A stretch of 64,000 nt of DNA. Origin: Adineta ricciae (lineage: Eukaryota > Rotifera > Eurotatoria > Adinetida > Adinetidae). Below, piece by piece: positions 23,474 to 33,298 of the stretch. The first letter of the stretch is position 1. Each line of letters opens with the position of its first letter. The notes under the pieces were generated by a model. It was not told the origin of the DNA. It made no database searches and saw nothing but the letters and a program-made list of their open reading frames with translations. The position numbers and the translations under genes are program-made. The DNA lies in assembly GCA_905250025.1 (NCBI GenBank), contig CAJNOJ010000110.1, positions 62,001-126,000 of the forward strand. Reading direction: 5' to 3'.

Positions 23474-25457
23474 TTATTTCGTCGATTCGACTACAGGGAT
23501 ATGCTGAATGCCGCCTGCTTGTTTTTCCGGAGCGCTCATCACCTAAAGAGATACTGAATAAACAAATGTGTACGGAGTATAAAAGATGTACCTTTTCATT
23601 TAAACCTTCGGGGAGATTCACTACCCCGAGTGGTTTTTTTGGTGATATCGGTGCGCAGTTACATTTGAGACGTAGTTCGAGCGCTTCTGGAAGTAATCCA
23701 TTGAGAATTTCAGCTCGTTTACTGTCAGCTGGATGAGTGGAGATAAATTCAGGAAGTTTGCTTTCGACATCGACTTTGGCAACGGCACTCCAGAAATTCA
23801 CGGATTCGCGCACATCAAAACAAGCCTGAAAGAAACCGTGTCATTTCATATAGATTCTTTGAGATATTCTCCACTTACTTTTGCAGCTAGTGTTATACCG
23901 ACTCGATCGGCTTCTTCTTCCAAATATCGTGAATATGGCAATCGAGAAGTAAATGTAACGTAACGCTCGTAAATAAAATTCACCCAAAATCTTGACAGAT
24001 CTCACCGAGAAATAATTCAGAATAATCGAATTCTCATTCAACTTACGAAATCCAATCAGTTGGAAATATCGCCCAAATCAGAAATGCTCCGAAGATCGCT
24101 ACAAATCGATAAAAGTATCAAGTAGATTTTTCAACATCTTAACGAAGATCTTCTCCTTGGATATATGCGATATAATCAAGACTAACAGAACTATTCCATA
24201 CAACAACTGTCAATCCTTCTGCTGCTGTATCTAGTTTTTAGAAATGATCATGGAACGCATTGGTATGCTTTGAAAACATTTAATACAAATGAAATTTTGT
24301 CTTATCCATACCTAACAAGTCAACTGCTTGCGTATACGAGAGCTTTTCTCCCTAGAAAAAGCCACATATCAGAATACTGATGAAAAGTTTGGTTCAGATC
24401 AACACACCGTATGGCCTAGAATCGCATGTGCTAGTTCATGAGCAAGCACGACAGCTAGTTGATCTTCATTCGTCCTACAATAATACAAATTGTTAGAGAA
24501 AACCGAAATTAAATTCTACACGCACATTATTTGTAGTAAACCGCGAGTTACGTATATATCACCGGACTATAAACAATCAAGATTACATTATCCATCGAAT
24601 GTTTTCTTCACATCACCTACCGGCAAAACAAAAGCTGTAAGAAAAATAAAAAACTTTTCCAATATCTTTCCCATTACACAAACGAACAACTTACCATTTT
24701 TCATGTCATCATCCTCGATAAAGAATATTCAACAATGAAATATCTGACCGAGAATTAATAGAACAATTAAAAACTTACTACGACACGAACAGTCCATTTG
24801 ATTGTCGTCAATTCAGGTATATCCACATTAGCATAGAGTAGTCGTTTGACTACTCTGACAACAAGCTGAGTTGGCTTGCTGTTAGTTTCATACATTTGAT
24901 TGGAAAACGTTTGAGCCATCTATATTTACTCAAAGCATGAACAATGAAGGGTACTCGAAGAAAACTCAACCTTTTCTGTTTCCAAAATAGATAACATTTT
25001 CAATTGTTCTATATCCATTAGCATATAACGTCTACGTCCCGTGATTGGTGCTTCTTGCAGATGAGTGTAGTAGTGTACCTATACAGGTACATATGTATGT
25101 TTATTTATAAAATGAAGAGAAAAATCCGCAAATCATACAGCAAATGCAGTTCCAATTGTCCCAATTACGCCCAGATAAACGTATTTCCGTCGTTCGAGAT
25201 GTTGAAGGAGGATATTCTGCTTGTCTGTGGGCAGATTTCGGTACCATTTTCTAGTTGATCTTTACAGAAATAAAGGTTTTCATTTAATGCAAATGAAAAA
25301 TGCGTTAGATGTGTATGTACCACCTTCCAGTTATCCAGGCAACACCTTTGAGCACTGGTTTCAGAAAAACCCATATGAGCGGATTAACATGTCGTGGCGA
25401 ACTCGTATGAAATTGACGATAGACAAGCTTATTCTGGTTGATCAATCTAAGTAACAT
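23474..25457 (-). CDS. OMA1: OMA1 mitochondrial inner-membrane metalloprotease
   Basis: Exons (minus): 25457-25324, 25259-25139, 25078-24971, 24919-24779, 24713-24695, 24634-24621, 24566-24526, 24474-24408, 24351-24312, 24230-24144, 24098-24047, 23990-23879, 23825-23592, 23542-23474; 412 residues. OMA1 is the stress-activated M48 zinc protease that cleaves OPA1 and DELE1. The start looks like a mitochondrial targeting sequence (MLLRLINQNKLVYRQFHTS). A membrane segment precedes the conserved PITGRRRYML. The zinc site HELAH is in LAVVLAHELAHAILGH, with the third ligand in EEEADRVG. ISTHPADSKRAE and a Cys-containing tail follow as in other OMA1. Two tiny exons (19 and 14 nt) encode DDDMKN and AFVLP. 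Confidence 0.93.
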
Positions 25458-25574
25458 CAAATCTGAAAGAATAGCACTGAGTTCTATACAGAAAATGAAA
25501 GCGATGATTGTTGTTTATTCATGTATTTTCCGTGGTAAAACATACAATGGTATGAAAAAGAAAACAAGAAGATA

Positions 25575-27003
25575 TTAGATTGAGGATTTGTTTGTATCAG
25601 TCGGATCAGATTTACATTCAAGATTGAAGGGTGGTATTCGAACTTCAATGAACGTTCCGTCGTCTTTTTCCATTTTAAATGTTCTATAACGAAACAATTG
25701 AAGATCTGTCTGATTTTCTGAAAACATTCCTACCCCCACATATGACCACTCGGTGCTGATAGCGAGATATGAGATGAATACTGAAATGCTGGATATTCTT
25801 TCGATAATCGTGGTTCATGTCCAACAACACCTTTTCCTCGAACAGTTTCTAATGTACCCGACAAACTAAATATGCGCCAATGACGTTCACGTAACGTAAC
25901 GGGTTCTTCAGGATTCAAATTTTCAATTCGAATAGAATAACGCCACCAATGAATCGTAACACCTTGCGAAGAACGTGATCCCCTGAAACATTCGAATCGA
26001 AATGATCGTTCTCACAATCGATGAACTCCTATTCGTTTACATATAAAATGGAATAACTGTAACTCGAATTTGATGAGTAACATCCTTCGACACATCGGAC
26101 AGTTCAAGCCAAAGATGATGCCGATCTTGCCAGGATTTCAAATATTCACGCGGAACAAAATTCGGATCTAGCAGAACAACGAATTTCTCTTTCGGAATGC
26201 AACATTCGTTAAGTACATACTCGATTCGGAATCGTGTATTAGAAATTTATCAAATAATTCATGTTCAATGGGCGTTCGTTCCGTACTCTAAAATAGATTC
26301 AATTCATTGAATTACGAGAGAAAATATATTCTAATTAGATAATTCAGTCACACGGACATCCGGTAATATGTTTATTATATACAATCACCGGTAACTTTTT
26401 GATAAGTCTGTCAAGAATAAATATACCGTCGAACTTTTCTTGATTAGTTTTGTTGAAAAGATGTGACAATTTTTATGAATTCTTTTATTTCTTACCCGCC
26501 CTCTCTAGCAAATGTCTATAAATCATGTTAAATAACCCTGAAAATATTTTTCATTTTCCTCTTTCAATGACCCGTGAACGAAGTGTTCTGTACTTTTAAT
26601 TAGTCTTGCCTCTTCTTACAACAACTCACCGTATATGGGATGACATCTTCATGTGCAACGTAATCCAGACCTGGGATTGCATACAAATTACGGTCACGTT
26701 CTTGATTACCTAAAAAAGTGACTGCCTCTAAATATAGAATATCGGCGTCGTTTGAAAAGTTCATTTCAACTGAACTTTGTAACCTGTTTGAGCTCGAATG
26801 TGTGGCATATCTCGAGTATCAATTAAGACTTGGTAATACGTAACTGATCTGGCTCGAATTTCATGAATATTCGATTGAGACGATTTGCTTGTTTTCGGCA
26901 ATGGTGGTAGGCTGTTTGACCTGCCATCGTACCGATCGAAAACTCTTGCCAGCCATGGAAATAGAATAACGCCGCGATAGCCGAAAACCCGATGAAGAAA
27001 TAA
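25575..27003 (-). CDS. POLDIP2: POLDIP2, 5' exons not found
   Basis: Exons (minus): 27003-26784, 26727-26630, 26287-26221, 26167-26041, 25982-25734, 25683-25575; 289 residues from the first recognised codon. POLDIP2 (PDIP38) is a mitochondrial and nuclear protein that interacts with DNA polymerase delta/PrimPol and affects ClpXP. The YccV-like domain is present from LFLHRVFGYRGVILFPW to LYAIPGLDYVAHEDVIPYT. The ApaG domain follows, with WRIFSLSGTLETVRGKGVVG and ISLSAPSGHMWGTF. The first exon starts at phase 0 exactly where human POLDIP2 reads GQ|LFLH, so the targeting peptide and first part of the YccV domain are on unidentified upstream exon(s). Intron 2 of the listed exons is 342 bp. Confidence 0.9.
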
Positions 27004-28649
27004 CTAAATTAGAAGAAATAATACGCACGAATTCGTCTCTTATTCTCTAATTAGATTATATGCATCGTTCAACAGTAGGAAATCTTTTTTTATTCATCGT
27101 TAATATTATCAGTATATTATGGCATCCATGGCTCGCAATGAAAAAAGAGAAAAAAATCGAGTTTTCTTCTTCTATACTAGTTGTGAAAATAGAAAAGTTT
27201 TTTTCACTATTAGTTTTCTTTTTTTCTTCTGGCAGACGAGTCGATCGTGTAACAGATCCTGATCAACTATTTGAGAGCAAAAATCGCCGTGTAAGCAGTT
27301 AAAAACTGAAACTAACATTTGTTTCAGCTGTCGGTCGATTTCGTTAATTATGCTTCTGAGGTTGGTCTGGATATGTTTGTCAAGCTTGTTAGCAAAGACA
27401 AAACAAGATACTCAGAGAGAGGCATTCGATTTGTCAGAACGCATTTGCTAGCACAGAGCAGAAATGGTTGTAGTAACGGTAGTCGGAAAGAGAAAGAAAA
27501 CACTATCAGTACAGCTTGCCGACAGGAAGTTTCCGTTTTTTTTTTCATATTTCTCATCCCTCTTGTTATTTCTATGTGCGCTCTTGATTCTCATTTGATA
27601 CGACACTCATTCTTATTTCTCTCCAATATGTTATTCATCTGCTCAACATTCCAATACAACATGCCATTCTTGTCTTTGATCGGATGAATTTCAATCATTG
27701 ATTTGCGTATCGACGACAAGGACATGCAAGTAAAGACAATTTTTCGATATTGTTTCGCATCGGCTCGAACATCATCAGTATGATTATTTAACATGAATTG
27801 AAATTAATAGTTAGTTGAGTGCTAATAGACAAGATAAAGAAAAGGAGTTATTACACATCTCCGAGTAGAAAATCTGAGAAAACGATTATTTCCTCTTTTC
27901 TTTCCTTCGATTCTGTTATTTCTCCGTACATCTTTTTCTTCTTCTTTTCTACTTCTTTGCGTAGATATTGTTTTTACGCTTCATCTGATGTTATTCGTTT
28001 GCCAACCCGTTTCTTGTCGTTTTGCTCATCGGAGCACGTTTATATAGGAAAAGGAGAAAAAGTGAAGTAACTTCGGAAGTTTTCCCTTTACTCATCTTCA
28101 AATGCGTACATGTGTATAGCTAGAAAACAAACGTAACTACCATAGAATAAGTAGAATCACGCAATAGAATAAGGAGACGACGAGAGATGGAAAAAAAACC
28201 AAAAGGAAAGATCTGTCGCGCGATTTGTCATTTCCTAATCAAATGTGAATCTAGCTCATTGACATTGTTATCGCTTTTCTTCTTCTCTACTATTTCTTGT
28301 GTATGGAAGAAAGAGAGAAGGAGAGAGAGAGAGAGAGAGAGACAGGAGTAATAATACGACATTTGCTGTCAGGAAAGTAACACTTTCACAGTCTGTTGCT
28401 TGTACGCATCTATCAGGGTCTGAAATGTATATATGCAGTTGCCATCGTCACGTCAGGTAAATAGTGCGAAGAACAGCAGAGAAAAAGTTGTCAAAAAAAG
28501 AACTCTACTTTTGCCATGTTACGTGAGAATCCAATCACGTGTCACTATTTTTAGTCGATGTCATACCAACTAATCCGAGGAGTGCTCTTATCTGACGTGA
28601 ATTGATTAAATTCTAGATTTATAAAAAGAACAATCTGCAAAACCTTGAT
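27004..28649. other. intergenic region, probably containing undetected POLDIP2 5' exon
   Basis: No conserved coding block is found. Plus-strand frames at 27060-27302 and 27319-27687 can be joined by plausible splice sites but have no recognisable domain, so I do not call a gene. A GA dinucleotide run lies at about 28321-28342. The right end is the promoter side of the Rab gene. Confidence 0.4.
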
Positions 28650-29905
28650 ATGAGCCGTCCACCTCCAACAACGAACAACAACCATGATCATACGCAACAC
28701 AGCAGTACGTTTAAGGTGAGTATAAAAGCTTTGCTAGCGAACGCTGCTTATGGTTATTCATGTAGGTGATGTTACTTGGGGATAGTGGTGTGGGTAAAAC
28801 ATGTTTATTGGTACGCTTTAAAGATGACACGTTTCTGTCGGGAAGTTTTATTGCAACAGTTGGCATCGATTTCCGTAACAAAACAATGGTGATTAATGAT
28901 AAACAAGTCAAATTGCAGATTTATGATACAGTATGTCGAGAAAAACAAAACCTTGCGTATTTTAATCAGCGTGTGCGACTAGAGAGCAATGAGGGAATTT
29001 AAATAGTATATTTATTTTTCATTTTGTTGAGGAGTTCTCGTTGACCGTGAGAAAATCTCCAATGACGTAGTCTCGGAAAAGGTTTTACAATAAACAGAAT
29101 CAATAAATATTTATCATTCTGATAATTGACGTTGTCAAAACAGGTACACACTGAAGGCATATATTAAAGCCTTCGTTCGTTAGCAAGTAGACAAGGGTGT
29201 TCGAGCAATTTGCAAGATCTGTTTTCTTGCGCGACCGAACAAAGTCTAGGGAAACGAAATGAATGATTGTATTCTATAGAAATACAAAAGATTTGTCGAA
29301 CAAAAAAGATAAATAGGGTTTTTTCTTCCTGTCGAAGTGCAGAATAAAGTGGTTTTTCTTGTTGATAATTATAGTTCAAACATTCTCTAGAACATCAGCT
29401 CAGCTTATTTTTCTTTTCCTCGAGGTGAATTCTTCGAATATTTAATCATTTACTCCGTTTGCTTTACTTTCAGGCCGGTCAAGAACGTTTTCGTTCTGTA
29501 ACTCATTCTTATTATCGTGACGCCAATGCACTGCTCTTACTCTATGATGTCACATCTATAACCAGTTTTAATAACGTTCGTGCTTGGTTAAGTGACATTC
29601 ATGAATACGCTCATTCCGATGTGATTGTTATGTTAATAGCTAATAAAGTTGATCGAGCAGCGGAACGTGTGGTAACACGTGAAATGGGTGAAAAGTTAGC
29701 GGGTGAATATGACGTGACATATTTGGAAACATCTGCGAAAACTGGTTTGAATGTTGAAGTTTGTTTTAAAGCTATTGGTCAAGCACTTCTTCAACAACTA
29801 GACTCATCTATTGCCAACGGTGAAAGTCCCTCTCAAACATTAACAAATCTCGTACAATTGAATGATCAATCGCAAAGACGACCTCTATGTTGTTCATATT
29901 CTTAG
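28650..29905 (+). CDS. Rab26/Rab37-type small GTPase
   Basis: Exons 28650-28715, 28766-28930 and 29474-29905 give 220 residues. Rab26 and Rab37 act on secretory granules and synaptic vesicles. All GTPase boxes are present: GDSGVGKT, the effector region [12 protein letters not shown] (typical of Rab26/37/8-like Rabs), [23 protein letters not shown] and ETSAK. The C terminus PLCCSYS offers cysteines for geranylgeranylation. The long second intron (543 bp) cuts the protein inside DTAGQ. The usual Trp before DTAGQ is Tyr (LQIYDT). Choosing between Rab26 and Rab37 would need a tree. Confidence 0.9.
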
Positions 29906-31531
29906 TATAATTCGTTTCATGAGTTTGAATTTTTGTTATTTTCATTTTGTAGTGTAGAACTCTGTGATATCCGACAGAGAAGAAAACACAACTCTAACAT
30001 TGTTTTCTTTGTTTTTCTTTTGTTTCTATTGTACACATCGAAACATTGTTGTATTATTTGTTGTACAGAAAGACTCGTAACTTATGACAAGTGTCCTCTA
30101 ATATATATATGTGCATACTTCGAGACATGTTCTAATGGATGCTTGACATCTCTTCATCCATCACCGCTGACTATGTGACATACCTGACCTGTTTGGTAAT
30201 TGCCTTCTTGTTTAATAGATGTAAATAGGCCAACTTCATGGAGTCTAAAGGAAAAATATGGGGGAGATGATTATCATTTGTTGTTTTTTCGGAGATTAGT
30301 TTTCTTTGCGAACATCATGAACCTGTCATTTGATATGCTAGTCTCATCTGTATAGACATATTGAAATGAAAAATAGTTTGGTCAGAAATGCTTTTCCCCG
30401 TCATCTGACAAGTTCCGGCTGAATGGAAGAATTCTATTTCTTCTTACTTGTTATTCGTATTCCATGATGCAAATCGAATCAATGAATAGTTCGAGTACTT
30501 TTTGATGGAAATATTCAGGAGATATAGTGATTTACTTGCGAACATCATTACATCTAGAAATAAAAACAGGATTTTAGCTTGATGACGTCATATGTGCGCG
30601 TAGATATTAATTCATGATTAAATCGACTCATTCAACGGTTCATAATTGACGCTCATTGAATTTTGCAGATTACGGTATCTGTACTTTCCAGGGTGAACCA
30701 AAGCCCGAGGTAATTTGCGAACTGAAGAAACTTCTAATTGGGAATTAGAGAACATCTTTCAGGGGAGTAAAATAACCTGAAAAAAGAGTTCGAACGCTAC
30801 GGTGCATTCCATGTACTCTGCCATCTTCTGCTAAATAAAACCAAGGACATTGTATAAACAGCAAGATCTATTCAATCTGTGTTCTTAAAATAGGCTTCTT
30901 ATTGATGATCTCTGATGAAAATATGCGCATTCTGAATATGCATTTGTGCACAACGAAATGACAGAAGTAACTCAGTAGGATATCTCACTGGTAGACAGAA
31001 TTCATGTTTTTTTTTGTACTTAATAAAAGTATCTTCTGATATATTCCAGACGCTAATTAAAACATCCAGTAACTGAATCGTCAGAAGTGAAACGGGCACA
31101 GCTCGGTGAATTTGATGTGGAGAATGTTCTTCTTTGAATGGTGACCTGCTGAGACAATCTGAAATTCAAGCATGAAAGAGACTGAACGAAAAACAATACA
31201 AACTCAAAACTTCATTATACTTGATAACATCGTTTTCTTCATGCAGATCTCGTGCACGTTCAACTATTCAACGAAATGTACTACGCTCATCTAATTTCGA
31301 TTCCTTTTATTGTGAAGTGAGTCACTAATACCGATTAGTCGATATCTGTATTGATTGACTAGATGGAAATATATATTCAAGAAACGAATTTCTATTCCAT
31401 GATCTAGAAGAGAAAGTGAACAAGTTAGTTTTATTGTCATGCAAAGTCTTGTTGTTCGAATTCAGCTCGGTGACTCATCGAAATAGCAGATAAGAAAAGC
31501 GTATCTTTTCTTTATAATTCTTCACCATTCG
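29906..31531. other. intergenic region with Ig-domain exon relics
   Basis: There is no intact gene. Isolated coding-like islands with splice-like borders occur at about 30669-30745, 31055-31136 and 31247-31317. The first reads like a fragment of an I-set immunoglobulin domain. A TGACGTCA palindrome lies at 30583-30590. The islands are not connectable into a continuous frame. Confidence 0.35.
30669..30745 (+). pseudogene. immunoglobulin I-set domain fragment
   Basis: After TTTTGCAG, one frame reads DYGICTFQGEPKPEVICELKK and stops soon after. This matches the B-to-C strand pattern of titin/twitchin-type I-set Ig domains (Cys, GEPKPEV, then Trp), but the Trp position is TGC (Cys) and a stop follows. 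It is too short for certainty; I read it as a leftover exon of a muscle or adhesion Ig protein. Confidence 0.35.
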
Positions 31532-31561
31532 ATGTTTAGTTGCGTTAGTATAATAAACAAA

Positions 31562-32095
31562 ATGGGCACGGCATTTCTGCTTCCGTTTTTCAAAGGCAAA
31601 ACGTTAGAAAGTGAATTCGGTTTTGTTAATTACTATCATTCTCAACCAATGAATCGTGCATTGCACACATGCGCCATACCTCTATTGATATTCGGTATTC
31701 TAACTATGACGTACTCTATTGATTATCGTCTATCTATACTATTCTCGATCGCTTATTGTAGCATTGTCTTCTTATTCGATTCTAAAACTGCTCTAGCATA
31801 CATTCTTCTGTTCGGTGCACTTTTCTGTTCAATGATTATCTCCTCCTCGCAGAATCATCCATCAATATTCTCGGGATTCGTTATATTTCTTTCTGGCCTT
31901 ATACTCCAAGGACTTGGACATTATATATTTCAGCAATCTGCTCCTGCTTTTCGTTCATTCGAAGCAATATTCACAACACCAGTATTTTTAATGATGTATC
32001 TGATCACCGATCATAAGAGTCCATTTTGGAAGAATGTTCAAAATGAAACAAATAAATGGAAACAAATGCTTAACAACGAAGAGAAAAAATATTAA
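31562..32095 (+). CDS. Mpo1-like (DUF962) ER membrane protein
   Basis: Single exon, 177 residues. The family is DUF962/Mpo1. Yeast Mpo1 is an ER dioxygenase of 2-hydroxy fatty acids in phytosphingosine breakdown. Visible features are the opening NYYHSQPMNRALHTCAIPL, with conserved Asn and two His; several hydrophobic segments; and GLGHYIFQQSAPA with the second conserved His cluster, then a last membrane segment and Lys-rich tail (EEKKY). An in-frame ATG at 31532 would add ten residues; the ATG at 31562 fits the family start better. Its stop lies only 55 bp from the stop of convergent DCTN3. Confidence 0.8.
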   Translation: MGTAFLLPFFKGKTLESEFGFVNYYHSQPMNRALHTCAIPLLIFGILTMTYSIDYRLSILFSIAYCSIVFLFDSKTALAYILLFGALFCSMIISSSQNHPSIFSGFVIFLSGLILQGLGHYIFQQSAPAFRSFEAIFTTPVFLMMYLITDHKSPFWKNVQNETNKWKQMLNNEEKKY

Positions 32096-32150
32096 ATAAC
32101 ACATATACCATTCTAAAACATTGCACCAGATTATATGAAAAAAGATCGAT

Positions 32151-33065
32151 TTATTCAATGGAATCACTTGAAACCACGTGATGATCTTCATTTATCATTG
32201 ATTTATACCGATGGAGATTTTCATCCATTAATAAAGTCTAGTTCGACAAGAGAATCTAGTAAATCATTCGAAGAAGAATACTGTTCCTTACAAATGTAGC
32301 GTAATCTTGTAAAAAGTGGCTTAATTCATCCGTATGTTTTCGATGTTCATTCTAAACAGATTCATCGGTTGCTTAGAAGTACAAATTTAGTCTCGTCGAA
32401 CAAACTTTAGTATGTTCGTACTTCGCCAATAGTCTATTTAAATTCGCGAATAATTTCGGTATTTCTAATAAGAATAAGATTGTAGTAGATACACAGATCA
32501 ATATTCTATTTACCTGTGAACCATCGTTCATCGAGTACTCGTGCCAACACTTCGATTTCCGAGAGATTTTCTGTTATACTACGTATGCGAGCTTCATCTA
32601 CGAAGAATCAGAATGAAGCGATTTCTAGTCAAAGTCAAATTAGTCACCAGCAAGAACCAGATCACATATCGCCAACCGATCTTCATCGATATAACGTTGA
32701 AAATTCGGGTTTGTGAGACGATTGATTTGATCAGCTATATGCATATCGAAAAAGAAACGATATGCACGATTTTATCGCTTCTTATTTACCTCTGTAAACT
32801 AATTTTCTAGCTGTAAGACTATTATTGCTGGCAAAATCGAGAACTTGTTCATTTAGATTGGTAATTGTTTCGATAATCTAAATTGTGTGATGAAATGACG
32901 ACATTCATTCAAATGATTTCGACCTACTCTCATTTTTGACGATTTTCCGATAAGATTTTCCAGTCGTTTGATGCGCCATTGTAAATGATTTACTCTCTCG
33001 GTATCTACGAAAAAAAAACACGTTCAGATTCGGCGAAATGATTCTATTTTTTTACCAGAAATCAT
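32151..33065 (-). CDS. DCTN3: dynactin subunit 3 (p24)
   Basis: Exons (minus): 33065-33056, 33004-32928, 32877-32790, 32734-32648, 32597-32514, 32464-32406, 32351-32292, 32237-32151; 183 residues, against 186 in human. DCTN3 is the small coiled-coil subunit of the dynactin shoulder, part of the dynein adaptor complex. The chain is almost wholly helical. Conserved stretches are ERVNHLQWRIKRLENLIG, YRADQINRLTNPNFQRYIDE and ARVLDERWFTEIPKLFANL. Similarity to vertebrate p24 is modest, but length, start position, block order and helical character agree. Each of the eight exons keeps frame. The gene is divergent from RPL5, with 233 bp between start codons. Confidence 0.8.
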
Positions 33066-33298
33066 CACCAAGACGTTGACATATGAATTGTATGAGTGAA
33101 AAAAAGACCAATCTAACTCGATGTGTGATCCTTCATCAGTGGAAATGCATTAGTCGTTTAAACCATTATGATTGGTTCGTTTAGTCATGTTAACAAACGT
33201 CTTCGTGGAGGTCGCCAAACGGGTGTAGACATCCACCGATTGTTTGTTTGTTTCTTTTGCTTATCAAATTTACCAGCGATCGTCCATCTGAATTTACA
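33066..33298. promoter_or_regulatory. shared divergent promoter of DCTN3 and RPL5
   Basis: The start codons of DCTN3 (-) and RPL5 (+) are 233 bp apart with no other gene, so this interval must hold both promoters and 5' UTRs. Pyrimidine-rich TTTCTTTTGC near 33251 may be the RPL5 transcription start region. No TATA box is obvious. Confidence 0.45.

Noticed and set aside
27060..27687. Plus-strand frames joinable by good splice signals (…RVTDPDQLFESKNRR | LSVDFVNYASEV…)
   Set aside because: Both have no recognisable domain and the second runs into low-complexity hydrophobic sequence. Tempting, but not enough to call a gene.
32134..32411. Plus-strand frame with one internal TAG that reads like a protein (…RNLVKSGLIHPYVFDV…)
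   Set aside because: It is the antisense of DCTN3 exons 6-8, whose minus-strand frames splice cleanly and match dynactin p24.
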